Source of the DNA: Clostridium sp. CAG:678
GTDB taxonomy: Bacteria > Bacillota > Clostridia > Oscillospirales > Acutalibacteraceae
Direction: 5' to 3'
DNA length: 32,326 nt
Assembly: GCA_000431535.1 (NCBI GenBank)
Contig: HF991822.1
Coordinates: forward strand, 258,063 to 290,388
Numbering within the stretch: position 1 is the stretch's first letter; the number at the start of each line of letters is the position of its first letter. The notes under the pieces were generated by a model. That model had not been told where the DNA came from, searched no databases, and saw only the letters and a program-made list of their open reading frames with translations. Below, in pieces: positions 9,367 to 16,882 of this stretch. The translations under genes and the position numbers were made by a program.

Positions 9367-9399
9367 AATAACCTTGCGTTTCGCAGGGTTATTTTTTTT
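9367..9399 (+). terminator. Intrinsic terminator after secG
   Basis: A 12-bp stem with one G-T pair (9367-9378 with 9382-9393) closes a TTT loop and is followed by eight T residues at 9392-9399. The next gene's ribosome binding site starts immediately after the T-tract. Confidence 0.85.
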
Positions 9400-9409
9400 G
9401 GGTGAGTAA

Positions 9410-10270
9410 ATGAAGTACGTAATTTTTGATCTGGAATGGAATAATGCCTTTGATTATAAGGAACAAAAAGGTTTAAACGAAATCATTGAAATCGGCGCGG
9501 TAAAGCTGGATGAAGATCTAAATATTGCAGATACTTATACACAGTTGATTAAGCCGAAACTTTCCAAAAAACTTTCAAAGCGCTTTGTGGATCTTACAAG
9601 CATAACCAAAGAAGAAATCAGTGAAATGGGGATTCCGTTTGAGCGTGCCATGCTTGCGTTTTCGCAATGGGTCGGCAATGAGGAAACCGTTTTCATGAGC
9701 TGGTCAAACAGTGATCTGTATGTTTTGGTATCAAACTTCAAACGATTTTTGGGTAAAACCAGCGTAATGTTTATGAAAAAGTATATGGATGTTCAAAAAT
9801 ACTGCCAGTCTTTTCTGGAAAACAGTAAGGATCAGATCAGTCTAACACATTGTGCAGAGCAGTTTGATATTCGTATTGAAGAGGAAAACCTCCATCGCGC
9901 GCTTGAAGATTGTTATGCGGAGGCAGCCTGTTTCAAAAAAGTTTTCTGTAAAGAAAAAGCGGAATCTATGATCAGTTTGTGTGACGAGGATTTTTTCGGC
10001 AGGCTTGCTTTTAAATCTTATCTCATCACTAAGCCGGTCTCTAAGGAATATAATTTTTTTAAAGAACGCTTTACCTGCCCTGACTGCGGCGGTGATATGG
10101 CCAGAATAAGCGATGTGCAGGTTGTCAATAATTCTTTTAAAACCGTTTTGCTGTGCAAGCACTGCCAAAAGAAATTCTGGGGATTTATCAGAGTGAAACG
10201 CCTTTATGACGGAGTCAGCACCGCCAAAAGGATCACGGAAATGAGCAAAAATAAGGCGAAAAAATATTAA
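9410..10270 (+). CDS. DEDDh-type 3'-5' exonuclease with C-terminal zinc ribbon
   Basis: This is a DnaQ-like nuclease of 286 residues. The Exo I motif has Asp7 and Glu9 in FDLEWN, the Exo II aspartate is Asp102 in WSNSDLYVL, and the Exo III motif has His162 and Asp167 in HRALED, so the full DEDDh catalytic set is present. The C-terminal third has a likely zinc ribbon, CPDC at 223-226 and CKHC at 249-252. The domain is related to KapD/ERI-1-type exonucleases and to the proofreading subunit of DNA polymerase III, but the natural substrate (RNA or DNA) cannot be read from the sequence. The start at 9410 follows GGGTGAG at 9400-9406. The gene sits right behind the secG terminator with no promoter I can see between them. 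Confidence 0.85.
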   Translation: MKYVIFDLEWNNAFDYKEQKGLNEIIEIGAVKLDEDLNIADTYTQLIKPKLSKKLSKRFVDLTSITKEEISEMGIPFERAMLAFSQWVGNEETVFMSWSNSDLYVLVSNFKRFLGKTSVMFMKKYMDVQKYCQSFLENSKDQISLTHCAEQFDIRIEEENLHRALEDCYAEAACFKKVFCKEKAESMISLCDEDFFGRLAFKSYLITKPVSKEYNFFKERFTCPDCGGDMARISDVQVVNNSFKTVLLCKHCQKKFWGFIRVKRLYDGVSTAKRITEMSKNKAKKY

Positions 10271-10303
10271 CAAAAAATTCTTTATTTAATAATAAATATA
10301 TAG

Positions 10304-10325
10304 TATAATTAAATTTGGATATAAT
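10304..10325 (+). promoter_or_regulatory. Possible promoter region of the penicillin-binding protein gene
   Basis: Two perfect -10-like TATAAT hexamers stand 10 bases apart (10304-10309 and 10320-10325) in an A/T-rich gap. Neither has a good -35 hexamer at the normal distance, so which of them is used, if either, is uncertain. The gene's AAAGGGGG ribosome binding site is at 10358-10365. Confidence 0.35.
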
Positions 10326-10372
10326 CAGGTTATTGTCTTTTGGGCGCACCAATCTGTAAAGGGGGCTAAGAT

Positions 10373-12760
10373 ATGGCAGGTAAATATGATGATTTGCTTG
10401 AATCTTTTATGAATAATTCCGCCAAGGTTTATGACGAAGATAAAAAGAAGCAAACCACCCAGGCAAATAAAAAACCTGCGGCTTATATTGAAAGTGAAAA
10501 CACCTCAAAGCAGCATGTAAAAAGAACAAGAACCAAAAAAAGCAGTGCTAAAAATGCGCCTAAAAAGAAAAAATCACCAAAAAGCAAGGCGCCTGCTTCA
10601 TTGCCTTTGCGCATTTTACTGGGCTTTGTGTTGGTTGTTGCCGTTGTATTTATCGTTTGCTTTTCCGTTATTTCAATTTACGGATACAGTTTTGTTCACG
10701 GCGATCCCGTATTTAATCTTACTGAGGAAAAATATTCGCAAAACCAGACTTCTTTTATTTACGGATATGACAGCGAAGGCAACGAGGTTGAACTGACCAG
10801 ACTGCACGGCGAGGAAAACCGTATTTGGGTCGATCTTGAAAATATGAGCCCGCATATGAAAGACGCGTTTATCGCCATTGAAGACGAACGCTTTATGAAA
10901 CACCACGGAGTGGACTGGATCAGAACCATCGGCGTTATCGTGAAACCGTCCAACCACGGGCAGGGCGGATCAACCATCACCCAGCAGTTGATCAAGAATT
11001 TAACGGATGAAAAGGATGTTACGATCGAACGTAAGTTCAACGAGATCCTTTCCGCGCTGAATCTTGAAAAGAACTATTCAAAGGATGAGATCATTGAGGC
11101 ATATCTAAATACGATCTACCTTTCCGAAGGCTGTTATGGTGTAAAAACTGCTGCGGAAACCTATTTCGGAAAAGATGTTGCGGATCTCAATATCGCTGAA
11201 TGTGCAAGTATTACCGCAATCACCCAGTACCCGAGCCGCTTTGACCCACTCCGCCATCCCGATAACAACCGTGATAGGCAGCTCACCATACTGGACAGAA
11301 TGCTTAAACAGGGCTTTATCACGCAGGAAGAATATGATGAGGCTGTTGCATACGAAATGGTATTCACAAACAGTGAAAATTATCAGGGAAGTCAGGTTTC
11401 GGATTCCAACAGCGGTTCAAATGAAAACAAGATCGATTCCTATTATGTGGACTACGTAATCAAAACGGTTCAGGATGACCTTCAGAAAATGGGTTATACT
11501 GAGCGAAAAGCCCGCTCACTTTTGTACGGCGGCGGCCTGAAGATCTATACGGCGATGGATCCTGATGTGCAGGCGGCACTCGAAGACGTATACGAAAATT
11601 ACCGTAGGATGCCGGATGAAACTGTTCAGGGCGCGATGGCTGTTATGAATTACGAAGGCAGGGTGCTCGGACTTGTCGGAGGAACCGGTGAATATTCCGG
11701 ATCTCTTGAATTAAACCGCGCGTTTCAGTCTTTCAGACAGCCCGGTTCTTCCATAAAACCGCTCTCGGTTTACGGACCGGCATTCGAAAAGAGCCTGAAT
11801 GATGACAGTGTGGATATTTACTGGTCTACGCTTGTTGAGGACAGACCTTTGAAAGTGATTGACGGGGATCCGTGGCCCACGAACGAAGGCGGCGGATATT
11901 CGGGAAGAAAATTAACGATTCAACACGGTATCGCGAATTCTTTAAATACGATCTCTGCCAGAACGCTGGATACGATTGGCGTGGATTATGCGTATGACTA
12001 TATTACAAATCGGTTCCATATTTCGTCCATGAGCGCAGCGGACTGCGATTACGCTCCGCTTGCAACCGGTTCGCTCACGCAAGGCGTTTCGGTTCTGGAA
12101 ATGACGGCTGCTTACGCATCATTCGGAAACGGCGGCGCTTATTATCAGCCTTATTGCTATTATAAAATTGAGGACAGCCAAGGCAATGTTTTGATAGAAA
12201 CAGATGCCGCGTCCACAAAAGAACAGGCGCTTTCCGAGAGCACCGGCTGGCTGATGAATAAGATCCTTCAAACGGTTATGACTTCCGGCACCGGCCGGTA
12301 TTATAAGATCTCCGGCGTAGAATGTTTCGGAAAGACCGGTACAACCACAGATTCCAAAGACCGTTGGTTTGTTGGCGGAACACCGGAATATGTAGCCGCG
12401 GTTTGGTACGGTTATGATACTCCGAAAGAGATTGTTTACAGGCTTTCCTATAACCCGGCGGGTACGATCTGGGAAACGGTTATGAATGAGATCTATGATG
12501 CTAAGGGCAAAAATGTAACGGAATTTCCGGAATATGACGGTATCGTTCAGCGCTCCTATGATTCTTCAACCGGCCTTCTTACGAGTTATTCCAGCGGTAA
12601 TACCGGCTGGTATGATGTAAACAATCTGCCCGGTTATACCTCCGGCGGCAGAAGATCAAGCAGTTCTTCAAACAGTTCGGATCAATCTTCCGATGAATCT
12701 GCTGAAACAACAGCATCTTCCGATAGCGCCGGAACTGCAGCGCAGGAATCAAATGAATAG
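10373..12760 (+). CDS. Class A penicillin-binding protein (PBP1a-type transglycosylase/transpeptidase)
   Basis: This bifunctional cell-wall enzyme polymerises glycan strands from lipid II and cross-links their peptides outside the membrane. The protein has 795 residues. A lysine-rich cytoplasmic region (1-78) precedes a single signal anchor at about 79-104. The GT51 domain carries the catalytic Glu170 in EDERF and the GGSTITQQL motif. The penicillin-binding domain has SSIK at 459-462 (nucleophile Ser459), SLN at 523-525 and KTGT at 654-657, so all three active-site motifs are intact. The extracellular C terminus ends in a Ser/Thr/Glu-rich low-complexity tail of about 35 residues. The gene is monocistronic, with its own leader and a downstream hairpin. 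Symbols ponA or mrcA would fit but I cannot choose between them. Confidence 0.93.
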   Translation: MAGKYDDLLESFMNNSAKVYDEDKKKQTTQANKKPAAYIESENTSKQHVKRTRTKKSSAKNAPKKKKSPKSKAPASLPLRILLGFVLVVAVVFIVCFSVISIYGYSFVHGDPVFNLTEEKYSQNQTSFIYGYDSEGNEVELTRLHGEENRIWVDLENMSPHMKDAFIAIEDERFMKHHGVDWIRTIGVIVKPSNHGQGGSTITQQLIKNLTDEKDVTIERKFNEILSALNLEKNYSKDEIIEAYLNTIYLSEGCYGVKTAAETYFGKDVADLNIAECASITAITQYPSRFDPLRHPDNNRDRQLTILDRMLKQGFITQEEYDEAVAYEMVFTNSENYQGSQVSDSNSGSNENKIDSYYVDYVIKTVQDDLQKMGYTERKARSLLYGGGLKIYTAMDPDVQAALEDVYENYRRMPDETVQGAMAVMNYEGRVLGLVGGTGEYSGSLELNRAFQSFRQPGSSIKPLSVYGPAFEKSLNDDSVDIYWSTLVEDRPLKVIDGDPWPTNEGGGYSGRKLTIQHGIANSLNTISARTLDTIGVDYAYDYITNRFHISSMSAADCDYAPLATGSLTQGVSVLEMTAAYASFGNGGAYYQPYCYYKIEDSQGNVLIETDAASTKEQALSESTGWLMNKILQTVMTSGTGRYYKISGVECFGKTGTTTDSKDRWFVGGTPEYVAAVWYGYDTPKEIVYRLSYNPAGTIWETVMNEIYDAKGKNVTEFPEYDGIVQRSYDSSTGLLTSYSSGNTGWYDVNNLPGYTSGGRRSSSSSNSSDQSSDESAETTASSDSAGTAAQESNE

Positions 12761-12770
12761 AATTTATCAG

Positions 12771-12807
12771 ATTATAACGGCGTCATCCGTGATGCCGTTA
12801 TAATTTT
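12771..12807 (+). terminator. Probable terminator after the penicillin-binding protein gene
   Basis: A 15-bp stem (12771-12785 with 12790-12804, one G-T pair) closes a TCCG loop. Only four T residues (12804-12807) follow, so termination may be partial and allow readthrough into ruvX. Confidence 0.65.
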
Positions 12808-12827
12808 GCAGAGGTGTTTTCATTTTT

Positions 12828-13238
12828 ATGATCATGATGTCAGTGGATTACGGTGATGTTCGTACAGGAGTCGCATTTTGCGATAAAAGCGAGGTTCTTG
12901 CATCGCCATACGGTGTTATCCATGAATCCTATCAGCCGAAATTGGTGCAGAAACTGGCGGAGATTGCGGCGGAAAAGGGTGCGCAAAAGATCATTGTTGG
13001 GCTGCCTGTAAATATGGACGGCAGCTACGGTTTTAGATGTGATGCCTGCCGTGAATTAGGCAAGATGTTACAAGAAGCAAGCGGTATAGAAGTAGATTAT
13101 CAGGATGAACGCCTGACAACTGTGATTGCACATGACTTTTTGTCTGCAAACAATGTGAAAGGCAAAAAAAGAAAAGAAAAAGTGGATGCAGTTTCTGCCG
13201 TCCTTATCTTGCAGTCCTACATAGATAAGAATAAATAG
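12828..13238 (+). CDS. ruvX: Holliday junction resolvase-like protein RuvX/YqgF
   Basis: This small RNase H-fold nuclease family is implicated in pre-16S rRNA 5'-end processing and was first described as a putative Holliday junction resolvase. The protein has 136 residues, normal for the family. It shows the N-terminal active-site strand SVDYGDVRTGVA, the GLPVNMDGS motif and YQDERLTT near the C terminus. The ATG at 12828 is preferred because GAGGTG at 12811-12816 sits 11 bases upstream; the ATGs at 12834 and 12837 would be too far. I see no clear promoter of its own, so it may rely on readthrough from the penicillin-binding protein gene. The M50 protease gene follows after 33 bases. Confidence 0.93.
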   Translation: MIMMSVDYGDVRTGVAFCDKSEVLASPYGVIHESYQPKLVQKLAEIAAEKGAQKIIVGLPVNMDGSYGFRCDACRELGKMLQEASGIEVDYQDERLTTVIAHDFLSANNVKGKKRKEKVDAVSAVLILQSYIDKNK

Positions 13239-13244
13239 TGCCGA

Positions 13245-13268
13245 ATTACCGTAGAATGTTACGGTGAT
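13245..13268 (+). promoter_or_regulatory. Hairpin covering the ribosome binding site of the M50 protease gene
   Basis: ATTACCGTA (13245-13253) can pair with TACGGTGAT (13260-13268), one G-T pair, around a 6-base loop. The 3' arm contains the only Shine-Dalgarno-like sequence (GGTGA, 13263-13267) of the next gene, which itself starts with TTG. This would keep expression low or make it conditional. Confidence 0.4.
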
Positions 13269-13271
13269 GAT

Positions 13272-13790
13272 TTGGAATTCTTTATAAACAATTTTAAGAT
13301 CAGGATAGATTTTTCTTTTATTTTTATACTTTGTTTGAGCCTCATATTCGGTTATAAAAATACAGGGTTGTTGATTTTGTTTTGCTTTCTGCACGAATCA
13401 GCGCATCTTTTTGCGTTGATAGCAGTTGGCGGAAAACCACAGTGCCTAACCGTATCTTTTTTCGGAATTGCTCTCAAATATGAATCTGATCTTTCAATAG
13501 GCAGCGAACTGGCGGTTATTCTTGCCGGCCCTTTGCTGAATATTATTTTATATGTTTTTATACAGGATGATATCAATCTGTTTCTTGCCGTTTTGAATCT
13601 TTTGCCGGTTTATCCGCTGGACGGCGGCAGGGTCGTTAAGCTGCTTTTTCCGCGTGCCGTTAAATATGTCAGTTTATTGTTTTTGACGGCGTTACTGGCT
13701 GTTTCTGTTTATATTTTATTCAGATATTCCATATTTTCTTTGTTTTTGGTCTGTTTATATTTGATATTGTTTATTATGAGGTCGTTATGA
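13272..13790 (+). CDS. Minimal M50-family site-2-type membrane metalloprotease
   Basis: This intramembrane zinc protease resembles the catalytic core of SpoIVFB. It has 172 residues and several hydrophobic segments. The zinc motif HESAH (His41, Glu42, His45) lies in the second hydrophobic segment, and the third ligand is in NLLPVYPLDGGR (Asp117). There is no CBS or PDZ domain, so it is shorter than SpoIVFB. The only workable start is TTG at 13272: upstream ATG and GTG codons are in another frame. Its stop overlaps the start of the radical SAM gene by 4 bases (ATGA), so translation is coupled. The substrate is unknown; sporulation sigma-factor processing is possible for the family but not shown here. 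Confidence 0.82.
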   Translation: MEFFINNFKIRIDFSFIFILCLSLIFGYKNTGLLILFCFLHESAHLFALIAVGGKPQCLTVSFFGIALKYESDLSIGSELAVILAGPLLNIILYVFIQDDINLFLAVLNLLPVYPLDGGRVVKLLFPRAVKYVSLLFLTALLAVSVYILFRYSIFSLFLVCLYLILFIMRSL

Positions 13791-15628
13791 AAAAAAAGAT
13801 TGAAAAAATTCTTCAGTTTGTTCAGAAACCCGCCAGGTACTGCGGCGGCGAACTGAACAGTGTTATTAAAGATCCAAAGAAAGTGGATCTTCGTTACGCA
13901 TTCTGCTTTCCGGATCTGTATGAGATCGGCATGAGCCATCTGGGCATGAAGATTCTTTATTCCCTTGTGAACAGCAGGGAAGACGCATGGTGTGAACGCG
14001 TATTTGCGCCGGATGCCGATATGGAAGAACAGATGCGAAAAAACGATGTTAAACTTTTCGCACTGGAAAGCGAAGACGACGTAAAAGAGTTTGATATTGT
14101 GGGCTTTACGCTGATGTATGAGCTTTGCTATACCAACGTGCTCAATATGCTGGATCTTGCCGGTATTCCGCTCTTATCCAAGGATAGAACCGATCTGACG
14201 CCCATTATTGCCTGTGGCGGACCCTGCGCATGCAATCCGGAACCGATTGCGGATTTTGTGGATCTTGTTTTTCTTGGAGACGGTGAAGAAAGCACAATGC
14301 AGGTTCTTGATCTGCTGAAAGAATGCAAGAAAAACGGAAATAGTAAACATGAATTTTTGCTGAAAGCAAAAGATATCCGCGGCGTATATGTGCCCTCATT
14401 TTATGAAGATATTTATCATGATGACGGCACTTTAAAAGAACTGAAACCGCTTTTCGGCGCGCCGGAAAAAATTAAAAAAGCGGTTGTTTCTGATATGGAC
14501 AACTGTTTTTACCCTGATAATTTTGTTGTTCCTTTTATCAATATCGTGCACGATAGAGCAGTGGAAGAGATTTTTAGGGGCTGCATCAGAGGCTGCCGGT
14601 TTTGCCAGGCAGGATTTACATACCGGCCGATTCGGGAAAAAAGTGTGGAAACGATCAACAAGCAGTCCAAAGCACTGATCGAATCAACCGGTTACGACGA
14701 GCTTTCTCTTTGTTCGCTGTCTACGTCTGATCACAGCTGTGTAAACGAAATGCTGAGCTCTTTGATTGACTGGACGGTTAAGGACAAGATTAATCTGTCC
14801 CTGCCGTCTCTCAGGGTTGATAATTTTTCCGATGAACTGGTTGATAAGCTGAATAAAGTGCGCAAAAGCGGTCTTACTTTTGCGCCGGAGGCCGGAACAC
14901 AGCGGCTTAGAGACGTAATTAATAAAAATGTAACGGAAGAAGAAGTGCTATCCACTTGTAGAAAGGCGTTTGATAACGGCTGGACTTCCGTTAAACTGTA
15001 CTTTATGATGGGTCTTCCCACAGAAACGATGGAAGATATTGAAGGCATAGCGGATCTTGCAATGCAGGTTGTTCACGCGTTTTATAATAATCCCAACCGC
15101 CAAAAAGGAACCGGCGTGCAGGTTTCTGTAAGCTGTGCATCTTTTATTCCGAAGCCGTTTACACCGTTTCAGTGGGAACCGGAAGATTCTATGCATAGCC
15201 TGAAAGCAAAACAGGCGCATCTGCTGGAATCCATTCCAAGCAAAAAATTAAAGGTATCCTATCACGAAACCCCTACCTCTTTGCTTGAGGGTGTTTTGGC
15301 AAGGGGAGACAGACGGCTGTGTAAGGTGCTTTATGACGCATATAAGTTTGGCTGTAAATTTGATTCGTGGGATGACCGCTTTAACTTTGACGCCTGGATG
15401 AAAGCCTTTGCGCAAAACGGCATCGATCCGTATTTCTATACACAGAGAAGAAGGGCGTTTTCAGAACTTTTACCATGGGATCATCTTGACTTTGGCGTTA
15501 CAAAAAAATTTTTGGAAAATGAAAACAAGAAAGCCCATGAAAATAAAACAACACCGCATTGCAGAATAAGATGCGCCGGATGCGGTGCAAATATGCTGAA
15601 CGGAGGGCGTTGCGATGCGCGAGGTTAG
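13787..15628 (+). CDS. TIGR03960 family B12-binding-like radical SAM protein
   Basis: This is a radical S-adenosylmethionine protein of 613 residues. The N-terminal 200 residues resemble a cobalamin-binding fold (DLYEIGMSHLGMKILY; IACGGPCACNPEP). The radical SAM cluster motif is CIRGCRFC, with Cys266, Cys270 and Cys273 in the CxxxCxxC spacing. The C-terminal end adds another cysteine group (CRIRCAGCGAN). The gene overlaps its upstream neighbour by 4 bases and its downstream neighbour by 14. TIGR03960 proteins are almost always next to a TIGR03936 (DUF2344) protein, as here, and are thought to act on RNA or a ribosomal component; the modification is not established. The RNase E/G and rplU-rpmA genes often found after this pair are not present here. 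Confidence 0.92.
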   Translation: MKKKIEKILQFVQKPARYCGGELNSVIKDPKKVDLRYAFCFPDLYEIGMSHLGMKILYSLVNSREDAWCERVFAPDADMEEQMRKNDVKLFALESEDDVKEFDIVGFTLMYELCYTNVLNMLDLAGIPLLSKDRTDLTPIIACGGPCACNPEPIADFVDLVFLGDGEESTMQVLDLLKECKKNGNSKHEFLLKAKDIRGVYVPSFYEDIYHDDGTLKELKPLFGAPEKIKKAVVSDMDNCFYPDNFVVPFINIVHDRAVEEIFRGCIRGCRFCQAGFTYRPIREKSVETINKQSKALIESTGYDELSLCSLSTSDHSCVNEMLSSLIDWTVKDKINLSLPSLRVDNFSDELVDKLNKVRKSGLTFAPEAGTQRLRDVINKNVTEEEVLSTCRKAFDNGWTSVKLYFMMGLPTETMEDIEGIADLAMQVVHAFYNNPNRQKGTGVQVSVSCASFIPKPFTPFQWEPEDSMHSLKAKQAHLLESIPSKKLKVSYHETPTSLLEGVLARGDRRLCKVLYDAYKFGCKFDSWDDRFNFDAWMKAFAQNGIDPYFYTQRRRAFSELLPWDHLDFGVTKKFLENENKKAHENKTTPHCRIRCAGCGANMLNGGRCDARG

Positions 15629-16280
15629 ATTGCTGTTTTCGAAAACAGACAGATGTAAATACATAAGCCATCTGGATATTAACAGATGTATGTCCCGCGC
15701 TCTCACAAGAGCCAAGATCCCGCTTTGGTACACGGAGGGATTCAATCCGCATCCGTATATGAGTTTTTCCCTGCCGCTGCCGCTCGGCGTTGAGAGCATG
15801 TGTGAAAGTCTTGAAATTCGAATCATCGGCGAGATCACAAACGAAGAGATTAAAAACAGACTGAACGCCGTTTTGCCCGACGGTATCAGGATTCTGGATG
15901 TTTATGAGGATTTCAGAGATTGCAGTCAGATCGCTTTTTCCGATTATGTTTTCAAATATGAATTTCAAAATAACGAAGAAGCTGTAAAGAAAATCAATAC
16001 AGTTCTGCAAAGGGACTCGATTACGGCTTTAAAAAGAGGCAAACAAGGGCACAAAAAAGTTTTGAAAGAAGTAAATATCAAACCGCTTATAGATCAATAC
16101 GGCATTTCCGAGCGCGGTGAAAATGTTGTGCTGAATGCACGGCTTGCCGCAGGGCAAAAACAAAATCTGAGCCCTGAACTGTTTTCACAAACGATTCTTA
16201 ACCTTGCCGGTCTGGAATTTGAATGGAAAAATATTGCCAGATTGTCGCTTTTAGACGCAAATTATAATAATTTCAGATAA
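15615..16280 (+). CDS. TIGR03936 family radical SAM-associated protein (DUF2344)
   Basis: This 221-residue protein is the usual partner of the TIGR03960 radical SAM enzyme; in some bacteria the two are fused. The start region has the diagnostic pattern FSKTDRCKYISHLD, followed by RALTRAKIPLWYTEGFNPHP and LPLPLGVES. There are no radical SAM cysteines. A perfect GGAGG at 15602-15606, inside the end of the upstream gene, lies eight bases ahead of the ATG, so this start is clear. The biochemical role is unknown; I infer that it supports or targets the upstream enzyme. The rplS promoter begins eight bases after its stop. Confidence 0.92.
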   Translation: MREVRLLFSKTDRCKYISHLDINRCMSRALTRAKIPLWYTEGFNPHPYMSFSLPLPLGVESMCESLEIRIIGEITNEEIKNRLNAVLPDGIRILDVYEDFRDCSQIAFSDYVFKYEFQNNEEAVKKINTVLQRDSITALKRGKQGHKKVLKEVNIKPLIDQYGISERGENVVLNARLAAGQKQNLSPELFSQTILNLAGLEFEWKNIARLSLLDANYNNFR

Positions 16281-16287
16281 AAAAGGC

Positions 16288-16316
16288 TTGCATTTTCACA
16301 ACTTTTATGATATAGT
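16288..16316 (+). promoter_or_regulatory. Sigma-A-type promoter for rplS
   Basis: TTGCAT (16288-16293) and TATAGT (16311-16316) are separated by exactly 17 bases. Transcription would start near 16322, at the first base of the structured leader. Confidence 0.78.
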
Positions 16317-16320
16317 ATCT

Positions 16321-16435
16321 AAGCATTTGTTCCGTTGCTGTCCCGCAACGCGTTAAATGCTCATGCATAATAAGCATTTAAGCGGGTGGTCCTCTTTCGT
16401 TGATTCGTTACGAACATCCGGAAATAATAAGGAGG
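16321..16435 (+). promoter_or_regulatory. Structured rplS leader (ribosomal protein L19 leader-like)
   Basis: Segment A (AGCATTT, 16322-16328) can pair with B (AAATGCT, 16355-16361), enclosing an inner 6-bp hairpin (CGTTGC/GCAACG, 16333-16338 and 16345-16350). B can instead pair with C (AGCATTTAA, 16373-16381) over 9 bp. The two pairings exclude each other. Further down, CCTCTTT at 16391-16397 can pair with the Shine-Dalgarno AAGGAGG at 16429-16435, with one G-T pair. An L19 leader that autoregulates rplS is known in low-GC Gram-positives (Rfam). Membership of that family is inferred from position and shape, not from a covariance search. Confidence 0.6.
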
Positions 16436-16443
16436 AATTTATA

Positions 16444-16785
16444 ATGGATGCACTTAAAATTATTGCAGAGAGCAGCATGAAAAAAGAAGTTCCCTCATTT
16501 TCTATCGGTGATACCGTAAGAGTCGGTGTTCGTATCCGTGAGGGAAAAACAGAAAGAATTCAGATGTTTGAGGGCACTGTTATTGCCGTTAAAGGTTCTG
16601 GCGTTTCTAAAACGTTTACAGTTCGCCGCGTTTCCTACGGTGTTGGTGTAGAGCGTGTATTCCCGCTTCATTCCGCCAACGTTGACAGCATTACGGTTGT
16701 TCGTAAAGGTAAAGTTCGCAGAGCCAAACTGTATTATCTTCGTAACCGTGTCGGCAAGGCTGCTAAAGTTAAGGAAGATATCTGA
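16444..16785 (+). CDS. rplS: 50S ribosomal protein L19
   Basis: L19 is a 50S protein at the 30S-50S interface. The 113 residues match the family length and contain the typical pattern [51 protein letters not shown] and a basic C-terminal region ([18 protein letters not shown]). The start at 16444 follows a strong AAGGAGG at 16429-16435. An in-frame upstream ATG at 16357 would add 29 residues unlike any L19 and lies within the structured leader. It is transcribed from its own promoter and ended by its own terminator, and it is probably autoregulated through the leader. Confidence 0.98.
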   Translation: MDALKIIAESSMKKEVPSFSIGDTVRVGVRIREGKTERIQMFEGTVIAVKGSGVSKTFTVRRVSYGVGVERVFPLHSANVDSITVVRKGKVRRAKLYYLRNRVGKAAKVKEDI

Positions 16786-16791
16786 CATCTC

Positions 16792-16816
16792 AAACCGCCT
16801 CACGCAGGCGGTTTTT
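16792..16816 (+). terminator. Intrinsic terminator after rplS
   Basis: A perfect 9-bp stem (AAACCGCCT at 16792-16800 with AGGCGGTTT at 16806-16814) closes a CACGC loop and is followed by a T-tract to 16816. Confidence 0.9.
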
Positions 16817-16882
16817 GTTATAATAGGAATTTTGCAAACCAGATTAATATACTGAAATTACTAAACATAGGGGTGTTCATTT

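Noticed and set aside
16357-16443. In-frame upstream extension of rplS
   Set aside because: It lies in the structured leader and adds 29 residues unlike L19; the strong AAGGAGG at 16429-16435 supports the start at 16444.
16819-16853. TATAAT and TATACT hexamers after the rplS terminator as rbgA promoters
   Set aside because: No -35 hexamer is found at 16-18 bases from either, and the region is A/T-rich, so I did not call a promoter.
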